This document shows positions 16,630-23,971 of a DNA stretch of 64,000 nt, one piece after another. The stretch is from positions 124,001 through 188,000 of the forward strand of contig JAQCAD010000001.1 in the NCBI GenBank assembly GCA_027621915.1, read 5' to 3'. This stretch comes from Pseudomonadota bacterium (lineage in GTDB: Bacteria > Pseudomonadota > Gammaproteobacteria > Steroidobacterales > Woeseiaceae). Position 1 is the stretch's first letter, and the number at the start of each line of letters is the position of its first letter. The notes beneath the pieces were generated by a model. The model did no database searches, was not told the DNA's origin, and saw only the letters and a program-made list of their open reading frames with translations. The position numbers were made by a program, and so were the translations under genes.

Positions 16630-17328
16630 TTATTTTGCCTCGGCGGAGGGTCGGGAATTTTCCGACAGATCTGCCGATACACGTCTCTTTAGATCAGCCA
16701 GATCCCGAGCAATCGATTCTTCGGCCTGAAGGCCGGCGAATTCCTGATCGAGGTCCTTCGGTAATCCGAGATCGTATGCCTCTATTCGGCCTTCTACATC
16801 ATCGATTCGTCGTGTGTACTGTTCGAACCGGATCATCGCGTCATCAATTTTATAGTCGTGAATTTTCTTTCGGGCAGCCAGACGGCTGTTGGCCGTTTTG
16901 TGTCGCGCCAGTAAAGACTTTTGCCGCGCCTTGGCGTCCTGCAGTTTCATCTCAAGCTTCGAGATGTCCAGATTCAGTTTCGATAGCCCTTCATCGATCG
17001 CTGCGTAATCGGCGCGTATGAATTCGACCGCGCTGCTCGCTCTCAATTTTTCGAGCAGCGCAGCTTTCGCCAGATCCTCCCGTCCCTTTCGGAGCGCCAA
17101 CTCAGCCTTCGAGTCCCACTCTTTTTCCTCACGTTCGATAAGTTCGAGTTTTCGGTTCAGATCCTTCTTGTCCGCGATTGATCGTGCGGCGGCAGAGCGA
17201 ACCTCGACGAGAGTATCTTCCATTTCCTGAATCATCAGTCGTACGATTTTCTCGGGGTCCTCCGCCTTATCCAGTATCGCGTTGATGTTCGAGTTCACGA
17301 TGTCACTGAATCTCGTGAATATGCCCAT
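16630..17328 (-). CDS. pspA: Phage shock protein A
   Basis: 232 residues from ATG 17328, which has AGGA about 11 bases upstream. A longer open frame reaching 17646 runs through the promoter and is not real. MGIFTRFSDIVNSNINAILDKAEDPEKIVRLMIQEMEDTLVEVRSA is the canonical PspA/IM30 start with its amphipathic membrane-binding helix, and the rest is predicted helical hairpins. PspA binds and inhibits PspF in the cytosol. On envelope stress it coats the inner membrane to preserve proton-motive force. It is the first gene of the operon read from the sigma-54 promoter at 17368–17383. Confidence 0.96.
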   Translation of the reverse strand: MGIFTRFSDIVNSNINAILDKAEDPEKIVRLMIQEMEDTLVEVRSAAARSIADKKDLNRKLELIEREEKEWDSKAELALRKGREDLAKAALLEKLRASSAVEFIRADYAAIDEGLSKLNLDISKLEMKLQDAKARQKSLLARHKTANSRLAARKKIHDYKIDDAMIRFEQYTRRIDDVEGRIEAYDLGLPKDLDQEFAGLQAEESIARDLADLKRRVSADLSENSRPSAEAK

Positions 17329-17367
17329 TGATTTATCCTCTTGCTGCTGATGGTTTACCCATGATGT

Positions 17368-17383
17368 TGCAGCATCCGTGCCA
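17368..17383 (-). promoter_or_regulatory. Sigma-54 promoter of the psp operon
   Basis: Read on the minus strand the site is TGGCACGGATGCTGCA. It matches the sigma-54 consensus (TGGCAC, then TTGC), with GG at −24 and GC at −12 at exactly the required spacing. The expected start is near 17357, about 30 bases before the pspA ATG. A sigma-54 site upstream of pspA, with pspF read divergently, is the classic arrangement. Confidence 0.9.
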
Positions 17384-17455
17384 ACTTCGATGGGTAGACG
17401 TAACCTGTTGTCGCTCAAGGAGAAAGTGAACATGCTCAGATATCCAGACAGCCTC

Positions 17456-17478
17456 AAGTGTGGCTTTTTTTGCCACTT
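17456..17478. promoter_or_regulatory. Candidate PspF upstream activating site
   Basis: Inverted repeat AAGTGTGGC (17456–17464) and GCCACTT (17472–17478) around a run of T, about 100–120 bases upstream of the expected pspA start. That is where PspF enhancers lie in enterobacteria. One T is unpaired in the left arm. Nearby, the 9-bp word TTTGACCAA occurs twice (17488–17496 and 17508–17516, the second touching the pspF start codon). These could serve autoregulation of pspF. The assignment to PspF is inference. Confidence 0.5.
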
Positions 17479-17515
17479 ATTTGCTTTTTTGACCAAGATT
17501 TGGTGTATTTGACCA

Positions 17516-18541
17516 ATGTCCTCAGATCGCCCCGTCCAACCCATTATTGGCGAAGCCCCGGCATTTCTGGAAATGCTCGAACATGTATCGCGGGCGGCAC
17601 CCTTGAGTAAACCACTGCTGGTCGTCGGTGAACGAGGAACGGGCAAGGAGTTGATTGCTTCACGTCTTCATTTTCTTTCCCGGCGTTGGGAACAGCCCCT
17701 GGTAAAAGTAAATTGTGCGGCACTGACTGAATCCATACTGGAATCGGAATTGTTCGGTCACGAGGCAGGCGCATTTACTGGTGCTGTAAAGGCACATGTC
17801 GGGCACTTCGAACGGGCAGACGGTGGAACGTTGGTTTTGGATGAGCTCGCAACAATTTCACTGCGCATGCAGGAGAAAATTCTGCGTGTCATAGAATACG
17901 GCGAGTTGCAACGAGTTGGTGGGACCGAAACGCTTTATGTCGACGTTCGTATCGCCGGATCGACAAACTCTGACTTGCAGGCCCTGGCCGCCGAAGGCAG
18001 ATTTCGTGAAGATCTGCTCGACCGCCTTGCGTTTGATGTCATCACCGTGCCGCCGTTGCGAGAACGAACTGAAGATGTGCTTCCGTTAGCTTACGCGTTT
18101 GCGATGAATATGGTCAGCGAACTCCAATTGCCGTTATTTCCCGGATTTGGCGTTCGCGCCGCGTCGTCGCTATTGCGCCATGACTGGCCAGGCAATGTTC
18201 GGGAACTGAAAAATGCAGTGGAACGTTCGGTCTATCGCCTCAACGATAAATCGCAGCAGATCTCGCAGATTGCATTTGATCCTTTTGATTCTCCATTCAG
18301 GCTGCGTAATTCGAGACATCGCGCCGGCACAAGCGCTCCGGCACTTGTCCGAAAACGCCACGTGTTGCCGGTCGATCTGTCCGCGAGAATGATTGAACAC
18401 GAAAAGGAATTGCTTACGGCCGCACTGGATCGAGCCAAATTCAATCAGAGAGTTGCAGCAAACCTTTTAGGGCTAAGTTACCACCAGCTTCGCGGCAAGA
18501 TTCGCAAACACAAACTTGATGTTCGAAGTCCGCTGGCTTAA
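17516..18541 (+). CDS. pspF: PspF, sigma-54 enhancer-binding activator
   Basis: 341 residues with no N-terminal receiver, as in PspF. The AAA+ domain starts almost at once: Walker A GERGTGKE (38–45), the sigma-54 contact loop GAFTGA (85–90), Walker B GGTLVLDEL (103–111) and an arginine-finger region near RFREDLLDRL. A C-terminal Fis-type helix-turn-helix (NQRVAANLLGLSYHQLRGKIRKH) binds the enhancer. It drives pspA and following genes and is held off by PspA. The start codon lacks an obvious ribosome site, which may keep PspF scarce. It is convergent with the ABC permease gene by four bases. Confidence 0.95.
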   Translation: MSSDRPVQPIIGEAPAFLEMLEHVSRAAPLSKPLLVVGERGTGKELIASRLHFLSRRWEQPLVKVNCAALTESILESELFGHEAGAFTGAVKAHVGHFERADGGTLVLDELATISLRMQEKILRVIEYGELQRVGGTETLYVDVRIAGSTNSDLQALAAEGRFREDLLDRLAFDVITVPPLRERTEDVLPLAYAFAMNMVSELQLPLFPGFGVRAASSLLRHDWPGNVRELKNAVERSVYRLNDKSQQISQIAFDPFDSPFRLRNSRHRAGTSAPALVRKRHVLPVDLSARMIEHEKELLTAALDRAKFNQRVAANLLGLSYHQLRGKIRKHKLDVRSPLA

Positions 18542-19458
18542 CTTTCGTCCCGGTACCGACGGACGTAGACGGCCGCGGCGCTGAACAGTCCACAGACGAT
18601 AATACCGACCCAGAGCTGCGGGTTCGTCATGAACCCACTGAAATCCATCAGTGATAATAAACTGAGTTTCGCATTCGCAAAATTCTCGAAGCCCTCGCCT
18701 TCCTGGAACAACAGCTCCATATTGTTGAGTCCCGAAAATAACGGCATCTTTACTGATCGCTCGAAAAACGTCTCGGCCATCACGTTGCTGCCGAACAGGA
18801 TTTTTTCGAACAATGGCAACATTATGATCGGTAAAGCCGCGGTCAGAAGCGGCGAGCGTTTCGTAAATGCCGACACAAACAGGAACCAGCCAATAAATGG
18901 CGACAGCCATAGGGGAAGCGCGATCAACAACGCCAGCGTTGCTGTCCAGTTATCGAGAAGCGGTACAGCGCCCCAGATAAGATGCCACGGGTTTCCACCC
19001 CGAATGTCAATCCAGATGCTGATGTTCAGCAAAAAAACGAGGTGGGTTGCGACGATAACGGCAAAGGTGATTAGCGGAATCGCGAGAATAGCGGTCAGTA
19101 ATTTGGAAAGAACCGTGTCGAAATCTGTTACCGGTATCGAGCGCCAAAAAAGGATGCTTCGATCTTTTCTTTCCGCGTACAGCGAATCCAGCGTGTAGAA
19201 AATCGTAAGAATCCACATCGCAAAGATGAACGAGCTGGACAAGGCGATCATGATTCCGGAAAGGGCGGCGGCCCTGGCATTGTCCGGCATGTTCGTGGCA
19301 CCAACGATTCCCAGATCGAGCAGATCTTTGTGGTCGATGGAAATCTGGCCTGTCAGTGCGGTCAGGGTAATCAATACTGCGACGACAAACGGGACAACGA
19401 CCATCGAGCGATGTTCCCAGAATTCGCGACGAAGCAGTGCTAATTGAGTCCTGATCAT
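18538..19458 (-). CDS. ABC-2 type transporter permease (YtrA-regulon type)
   Basis: 306 residues with about six hydrophobic segments, including MVVVPFVVAVLITLTAL near the N-terminus and LWVGIIVCGLFSAAAVYV at the C-terminus. The layout is ABC-2 membrane component: a large non-membrane loop after the first helix, and YAERKDRSILFWRSIPVTDFDTVLSK, a stretch seen in many ABC-2 exporters. It overlaps the ATPase gene by four bases. It is the last gene of the operon, and substrates of such exporters are usually peptides or antimicrobials. Confidence 0.85.
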   Translation of the reverse strand: MIRTQLALLRREFWEHRSMVVVPFVVAVLITLTALTGQISIDHKDLLDLGIVGATNMPDNARAAALSGIMIALSSSFIFAMWILTIFYTLDSLYAERKDRSILFWRSIPVTDFDTVLSKLLTAILAIPLITFAVIVATHLVFLLNISIWIDIRGGNPWHLIWGAVPLLDNWTATLALLIALPLWLSPFIGWFLFVSAFTKRSPLLTAALPIIMLPLFEKILFGSNVMAETFFERSVKMPLFSGLNNMELLFQEGEGFENFANAKLSLLSLMDFSGFMTNPQLWVGIIVCGLFSAAAVYVRRYRDES

Positions 19459-20312
19459 GCCGCTGCTCCCTTAACTTTTGCCACGAAGAGATCCGCTATG
19501 TCAGGAGTTCTGAGTTCCCCAAGGCCGCGCAGCTGTTCCCGACTGACGCCTTCGAAAGTCATCACTTTCTTGCCGAACACGTCCCTTTCGTAGATGGGTT
19601 TGAATTGACGTGCTTTGTCGGCTCCATCGGCGGATGCCATCAGCTCTACATACCGTTCGGGCAGGTCTTCCGTCGGTGAATCCAGTACGATCTTGCCATT
19701 ATTTATGAACATTACATCTGTCAACAGATTCTCAATCTCCTCAACCTGGTGGGTCGTAATGATGATTGTTCTCTCTTCATCGAAATAATCACTGAGCAGG
19801 TTACCGTAGAATTCCTTGCGGAAAATAATGTCGAGTCCAATAGTTGGTTCATCAAGTACGAGTAACTTCGCGTCGATCGCCGTGATGATCGACAGGTGCA
19901 ACTGAGTAACCATGCCTTTCGACAATTCACGTACTTTAGAGGTCTTCTTGATGCTCGTCTGCGCCAGCAATTCCTCTGCCCGTCCGCGTGAAAAATTCTG
20001 ATGTACTGATTGCAGGAAATCGAGCAGTTGCGATACTTTGATCCATCTAGGCAGAACAGCGACGTCTGCGATAAAACATATGTTCTTCATCAATTCCTTG
20101 CGCTGTCGAAAAGGGTCTAGCCCCAGTACCGAAAGGCTACCCTGGCAATCCGTCAGCCCCAGAACGGCCTTGAGCAACGTGGTCTTGCCGGCGCCATTGG
20201 GCCCGATGAGGCCTGTGATGCGTCCCTTCGCAATATCGAAGCTGACATCGTCTACAGCACGCAAGTCGCCAAACTTTTTCGATACATTGCGGGCACAGAC
20301 GAGACTACCCAT
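19455..20312 (-). CDS. ABC transporter ATP-binding protein (YtrA-regulon type)
   Basis: 285 residues from ATG 20312; the open frame to 20363 overlaps the regulator gene and is unlikely. Walker A is GPNGAGKTT (37–45). The signature reads LSKGM instead of LSGGQ, common in this exporter subgroup. Walker B is KLLVLDEPTIGLD, and the switch histidine is in ITTHQ. It pairs with the adjacent permease as an efflux or envelope-stress exporter. Its start lies within the last codons of the GntR gene, so regulator and pump are translationally linked. Confidence 0.93.
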   Translation of the reverse strand: MGSLVCARNVSKKFGDLRAVDDVSFDIAKGRITGLIGPNGAGKTTLLKAVLGLTDCQGSLSVLGLDPFRQRKELMKNICFIADVAVLPRWIKVSQLLDFLQSVHQNFSRGRAEELLAQTSIKKTSKVRELSKGMVTQLHLSIITAIDAKLLVLDEPTIGLDIIFRKEFYGNLLSDYFDEERTIIITTHQVEEIENLLTDVMFINNGKIVLDSPTEDLPERYVELMASADGADKARQFKPIYERDVFGKKVMTFEGVSREQLRGLGELRTPDIADLFVAKVKGAAA

Positions 20313-20703
20313 TATTCTCTCCCTTCTTGTTCTCGTTCGCAGACTTCGATGGCCCAATATCATTCAGTAACTCTTCAGCACTCAAACCCAGTCGCTCAAT
20401 GGTTGCGACAACCAGTGGCCATTCCTTGTCTTTGAAGCGCTGCCGTTCATCCTTCGTGAGTTGCACGCGTGCGCCTTCGGTCACAAACATGCCGCGACCG
20501 CGTTTTTTCTCGACAAGGCCTTCGTCCACCAGCTCCTGGTAGCCTTTCAAAACCGTTAATGGATTCAGGCGATATTCCGCCGCGACGTTTCGAACCGAAG
20601 GTAACGCATCACCGTCTGTTAGCACGCCCTCGAGGATCATTGCCACTACACGGTCACGTAGCTGCCGATAAATCGGCGCGTCTTCATTCCATTTTGGATC
20701 CAT
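20305..20703 (-). CDS. GntR-family regulator, YtrA subgroup
   Basis: 132 residues. The winged helix covers about residues 8–75 (YRQLRDRVVAMILEGVLTDGDALPSVRNVAAEYRLNPLTVLKGYQELVDEGLVEKKRGRGMFV). The short C-terminal helical tail lacks an effector domain. That is the YtrA subgroup, which typically represses its own operon with an ABC exporter. The perfect palindrome at 21257–21282 upstream of the first gene is the obvious candidate operator. Confidence 0.93.
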   Translation of the reverse strand: MDPKWNEDAPIYRQLRDRVVAMILEGVLTDGDALPSVRNVAAEYRLNPLTVLKGYQELVDEGLVEKKRGRGMFVTEGARVQLTKDERQRFKDKEWPLVVATIERLGLSAEELLNDIGPSKSANENKKGENNG

Positions 20704-20720
20704 CGCGTATTCGGCCCTGG

Positions 20721-20888
20721 TTACTTATTATTCTGTGTAGTGCCGAACGCAATCTCTGCATCAGCCACTCGCAGGGCGATAGTAACAGGCCGGAGTACCA
20801 GCCTGCCGTACGAACGCATCGGCGTTCGTAACAACAGGAAGGCAGTCACTCGCCGCCAGAATCGTTTCCAGTTAGTCATGTGGTTCAT
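20721..20888 (-). CDS. Small protein of 55 residues in the GntR–ABC operon
   Basis: The ATG at 20888 lies six bases after the stop of the preceding gene and has a strong ribosome site (GAGGAGC). The frame runs 55 codons to TAA. It opens MNHMTNWKRFWRRVTAFLLL, and the first half is strongly basic. The rest is moderately hydrophobic, with RLVLRPVTIALRVADAEIAF suggesting an amphipathic or membrane-associated helix. It fills the otherwise unexplained gap between the secreted protein and the GntR gene. I recognise no family. It may be an accessory subunit or peptide connected with the exporter. Confidence 0.65.
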   Translation of the reverse strand: MNHMTNWKRFWRRVTAFLLLRTPMRSYGRLVLRPVTIALRVADAEIAFGTTQNNK

Positions 20889-20894
20889 GCTCCT

Positions 20895-21212
20895 CTACTG
20901 CGACTTGGGTGCCGATCGTTGCGATTGTCGTTCCGGCTCGTTCAGGAAAATGTGCCGACCGTCGATAGCAATTTCAAAGCCGTAGGGCAGCACCGGGAGC
21001 GACTCAACGATGAGCGGCAATGTTTCAGGACTCCAGCGCAGTTTCACACCCGTGACATCGTCTATGGTGGAAGTCGCAGCGGGAACGGGCTCCGCCCGGA
21101 GGTCGCCGGGCAGGTTCGCACGCGCCTGCCCGGCGATTAACGCGACAGTGAACAACAACAGGACCGAAACCGGGATCCAACCACTTGTTAATTGAATAAA
21201 TCGTTTTTTCAT
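20895..21212 (-). CDS. Secreted protein of unknown function, first gene of the GntR–ABC operon
   Basis: 105 residues with a signal peptide (core WIPVSVLLLFTVALIAG, cut near ...QARA). The mature part holds VTGVKLRWSPETLPLIVESLPVLPYGFEIAIDGRHIFLNEP and a charged tail. I do not recognise the family. It is read from the palindrome-bearing promoter region and is followed by the 55-residue gene, the regulator and the exporter. It may be an envelope protein served by this pump system. Confidence 0.7.
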   Translation of the reverse strand: MKKRFIQLTSGWIPVSVLLLFTVALIAGQARANLPGDLRAEPVPAATSTIDDVTGVKLRWSPETLPLIVESLPVLPYGFEIAIDGRHIFLNEPERQSQRSAPKSQ

Positions 21213-21256
21213 CTCTGATCGTCGGCGGCACTGTGCCGGTCCTTCGCTTGGTGACC

Positions 21257-21282
21257 TAGTGTTATAGTTAACTATAACACTA
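21257..21282. promoter_or_regulatory. Perfect 26-bp palindrome, probable GntR/YtrA operator
   Basis: The half-site TAGTGTTATAGTT (21257–21269) is followed by its exact reverse complement. It sits about 45 bases upstream of the first gene of the GntR-regulated operon, where a promoter is expected. Spaced GTGT/ACAC half-sites are usual for YtrA-type repressors. Assignment to this regulator is inference from position and symmetry. Confidence 0.75.
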
Positions 21283-21572
21283 AATTTCCTGATTGCAAAT
21301 ATTCCTTTCGCTTCGACCCGAATCGGTCCCTCACGCCGTTTAAATCGGCGGGAAGTGGGTGAAAGGAACGGTGAATCAATGGGTTATAGTGCTTTCAACA
21401 GTTACGCAGATAGTACGGAGGCATTCCGTGGCGACGTCCGGACCGGTCAACTGACCCCAATTGACGTGGGCGTCCCACTGAGAAAAGGCCGCAAGTGACC
21501 ATAGCGGCGATACACGCGGAGACCCTGAAGCAGCCGCTAGGCGGTCATGATCGCGTCGCTTATGCTTGCCGC
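21283..21572. other. Upstream region of the ECF sigma gene, with a possible 39-codon leader
   Basis: This stretch separates the GntR operon from the sigma factor gene. It contains an ATG at 21379 preceded by AAGGAACGGTG, opening 39 codons that stop at 21498. The stop overlaps a GTG (21495) that is in frame with the sigma gene, which would couple the two. The peptide (MGYSAFNSYADSTEAFRG...) resembles nothing I know. No other gene or strong hairpin is visible. Confidence 0.35.
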
Positions 21573-22157
21573 ATGGATGTAGAGCTTGAGGATTCGGCAC
21601 TGATGCTGCGCTACCGGGATGGTGACGCGGCAGCTTTTGAAGCGCTGTATCGGCGTCATAACAATTCGCTTTACCGCTATCTGTTACGCCTCTCTCTTAA
21701 TCGGGATACCGCCGAGGACCTGTTCCAGGAAGCCTGGGGGAAGATTATCAATAGCCGGCACAACTACCGCCCCACTGCGAAATTCTCCACATTTCTATTT
21801 CGCGTGGCGCACAACTGCTTTATTGATCACCTCAGAAAAAACAAACGCCATACGGCCGAGACCAACATCGATCCGGATCTCAGTCCGAACCCTGGCGAAC
21901 AACCGGACCAGTCAGTGGAAAATCAATTGGCGCGAAGAAAGCTCGATGCCTGCCTGAGGGAGATTCCGCCGGAACAGAGGGACGTATTTCTACTTTACGA
22001 AGAAGCGGGAATGTCTATTGACGAGATCGCAACAATTACATCGGTCAATCGTGAGACGGCAAAAAGCCGGCTCCGCTATGCGGTAGGAAAGCTGAAAGTG
22101 GCATTCTCCGAACAGGGCTCACCGGGCTCCACCGGTCGGAATGGCGATGCAGAATAA
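21573..22157 (+). CDS. RNA polymerase ECF-type sigma factor
   Basis: 194 residues from ATG 21573. Region 2 covers about 10–85 (LMLRYRDGDAAAFEALYRRHNNSLYRYLLRL, then AEDLFQEAWGKII and FLFRVAHNCFIDHLR). Region 4 covers about 130–180 (LREIPPEQRDVFLLYEEAGMSIDEIATITSVNRETAKSRLRYAVGKL). The chosen start matches family length. An in-frame GTG at 21495 has a better ribosome site and would add 26 unconserved residues. It directs RNA polymerase to a stress regulon. The overlapping downstream gene encodes a one-helix membrane protein, the usual place for its anti-sigma factor. Confidence 0.93.
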   Translation: MDVELEDSALMLRYRDGDAAAFEALYRRHNNSLYRYLLRLSLNRDTAEDLFQEAWGKIINSRHNYRPTAKFSTFLFRVAHNCFIDHLRKNKRHTAETNIDPDLSPNPGEQPDQSVENQLARRKLDACLREIPPEQRDVFLLYEEAGMSIDEIATITSVNRETAKSRLRYAVGKLKVAFSEQGSPGSTGRNGDAE

Positions 22158-22755
22158 CCCGGACATCGACATCGCTGAGGGCGTCGTAGACAAATTTTTG
22201 TCTGCACAATACCAGCGCCTCGCGGACGAGACTGTACCTGATTCACTCGACCGCATGGTGCTTCGTGCGGCAAGGAATGAACGTAGCGAGGGCCAGGCAG
22301 GTCGCTCGCGACCTGCTGCCTGGTTTCGGCAAGCCGCCTGGGTCGCGGTAGCTGCGCTCAGCGTGGCGGTGATTCTCGAATTCAATGAAGCGAATGTTTT
22401 TTCGCCTCCGACCGGGATCAGTGACCGGGTGCCTCCGATGGAAGATCGATTCCGCGAATTTCTGGAGGCAGCAGACATCGCCGCGGAACAGGTCAGGGAC
22501 GCTGAGGCAGCTGCAGCCAATGCCACGCAGAACGTCGGGAGCAGCAGAGAATCCATGCCGTTGGAAGATCATCGCTCTCTCGAAACCACTCTGCAGCCGA
22601 ACAACCGGGAGTGCACCAGTGAGCAACGAGCCGCGGTGAGTTCCTGGTGGAAATGCATCGGGTCGCTGGAAAGTCTGGGAGCAACAGAGCTTGCAGAGAG
22701 GGAACTGGCGGCGTTGATGGGCGCGTTTCCCGGCTTCGCTGTACCGGAAAAATAG
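22141..22755 (+). CDS. Probable anti-sigma factor, single-span membrane protein
   Basis: 204 residues, overlapping the sigma gene by 17 bases; ATG 22147 is an alternative start. The N-terminal cytosolic part (about 1–60, VVDKFLSAQYQRLADETVPDSLDRMVLRAA) precedes one transmembrane helix (about 66–81, WVAVAALSVAVILEF). A periplasmic region with many acidic residues follows, and the last 50 residues form a helical domain (ELAERELAALMGAFPGF). No zinc-binding HxxxCxxC motif is present, so it is not a ZAS-type anti-sigma. The role is inferred from overlap with the sigma gene and topology. Confidence 0.7.
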   Translation: MAMQNNPDIDIAEGVVDKFLSAQYQRLADETVPDSLDRMVLRAARNERSEGQAGRSRPAAWFRQAAWVAVAALSVAVILEFNEANVFSPPTGISDRVPPMEDRFREFLEAADIAAEQVRDAEAAAANATQNVGSSRESMPLEDHRSLETTLQPNNRECTSEQRAAVSSWWKCIGSLESLGATELAERELAALMGAFPGFAVPEK

Positions 22756-22878
22756 CTCGCCCGAAGGAAATTCCTCGTCTATGTATTTTTACCGGGTGCC
22801 GCCCCGTCCGGTGGATGCTAGTATTCTGCGCCGAAAACATCCGAGATCATCCTTTCCCGCAATCAAGGTCAGCACCCA

Positions 22879-23856
22879 ATGAATAATCCCGTTCGCGTGA
22901 CAATTACCGGCGCCGCCGGACAGATCGGCTATCAACTGGCATTCCGCATAGCATCTGGACAGATGTTAGGACCGGATCAACCGATCATCCTGCAATTGCT
23001 GGAAATTCCACCCGCGCTGCCCGCACTGAATGGCGTCGTCATGGAACTCGAAGATTGCGCGTTTCCCACGCTGGCCGGCATCGAAGCAACAGACCAACCG
23101 ACCGTGGCTTTCAAGGACAGCGATTTCGCACTGTTGGTCGGTGCGCGCCCTCGTGGTCCCGGTATGGAACGAAAAGATCTGCTGGAGGCCAACGCCCAGA
23201 TATTTTCCGTGCAAGGCAAAGCGATGAACGACCAGGCGAACCACGACATCCGCGTACTCGTTGTCGGTAATCCGGCCAACACCAATGCATTGATCGCCAG
23301 CAGCAATGCTCCGGATATCAGCAAGTCGCGATTTACTGCAATGACCCGCCTTGACCACAACCGCGCAATGGCTCAACTGGCCGCCAAAACGGGTCATCAC
23401 GTTTCCGAAGTACGCCAGATGACTATCTGGGGCAATCATTCGGCCACGCAGTATCCGGACATTTATCACACAACCATAGCCGGTAAGGCTGCAATGGGCC
23501 TGGTCGATGACGGCTGGCTGGCCGATGAATTCATACCAGCCGTACAGCAGCGCGGCGCGGCAATTATCAAGGCTCGAGGTGCTTCGTCTGCGGCGTCTGC
23601 CGCTTCCGCCGCAATTGATCACATGCGTGACTGGGCACTTGGCACCCCGGATGGCGACTGGGTCAGCATGGCGATACCGGCAGATGGCAGCTACGGCATC
23701 GACGAAGGCGTAGTCTACTCATATCCGGTGCGCTGCAACGGTGGCAATTACGAAATCGTTCAGGGCCTCGACATCAACGAATTCAGTCGGAAAAGAATGA
23801 AAGCAACCGAAGGCGAATTGCGCGAGGAACGTGCCGCAATCGAATCGTTGCTATAG
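22879..23856 (+). CDS. mdh: Malate dehydrogenase
   Basis: 325 residues, NAD-dependent TCA-cycle enzyme of the cytosolic/Thermus–Chlamydia type rather than the E. coli type. [21 protein letters not shown] is the NAD-binding start. The substrate arginines are in [15 protein letters not shown], and the catalytic pair is D in TRLDHNRA and H in [13 protein letters not shown]. Typical for this clade are the [23 protein letters not shown] stretch and C-terminal [12 protein letters not shown]. It is a single gene with its own 3' region. Confidence 0.96.
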   Translation: MNNPVRVTITGAAGQIGYQLAFRIASGQMLGPDQPIILQLLEIPPALPALNGVVMELEDCAFPTLAGIEATDQPTVAFKDSDFALLVGARPRGPGMERKDLLEANAQIFSVQGKAMNDQANHDIRVLVVGNPANTNALIASSNAPDISKSRFTAMTRLDHNRAMAQLAAKTGHHVSEVRQMTIWGNHSATQYPDIYHTTIAGKAAMGLVDDGWLADEFIPAVQQRGAAIIKARGASSAASAASAAIDHMRDWALGTPDGDWVSMAIPADGSYGIDEGVVYSYPVRCNGGNYEIVQGLDINEFSRKRMKATEGELREERAAIESLL

Positions 23857-23929
23857 GCATGCGATCCAGGTCACAGGCGTGTGACCAGCGATCTGGCACG
23901 ATCAATGCCCGGGTGTTAGGGTTCTAAAG

Positions 23930-23953
23930 GGATCGGGGATGTAGTCCCGATCC
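23930..23953 (+). other. Hairpin in the leader of the acyl-CoA dehydrogenase gene
   Basis: A perfect 8-bp stem, GGATCGGG (23930–23937) with CCCGATCC (23946–23953), and an 8-base loop. It has no T tract. It lies 75 bases after mdh and 18 bases before the fadE GTG, so it could be a weak transcript boundary or an RNA element of the fadE leader. Confidence 0.5.
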
Positions 23954-23971
23954 GAAAATGAGGATTATCTC

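Noticed and set aside
17329-17646. N-terminal extension of PspA
   Set aside because: It runs through the sigma-54 promoter and the divergent pspF gene. The canonical start MGIF at 17328 has a ribosome site.
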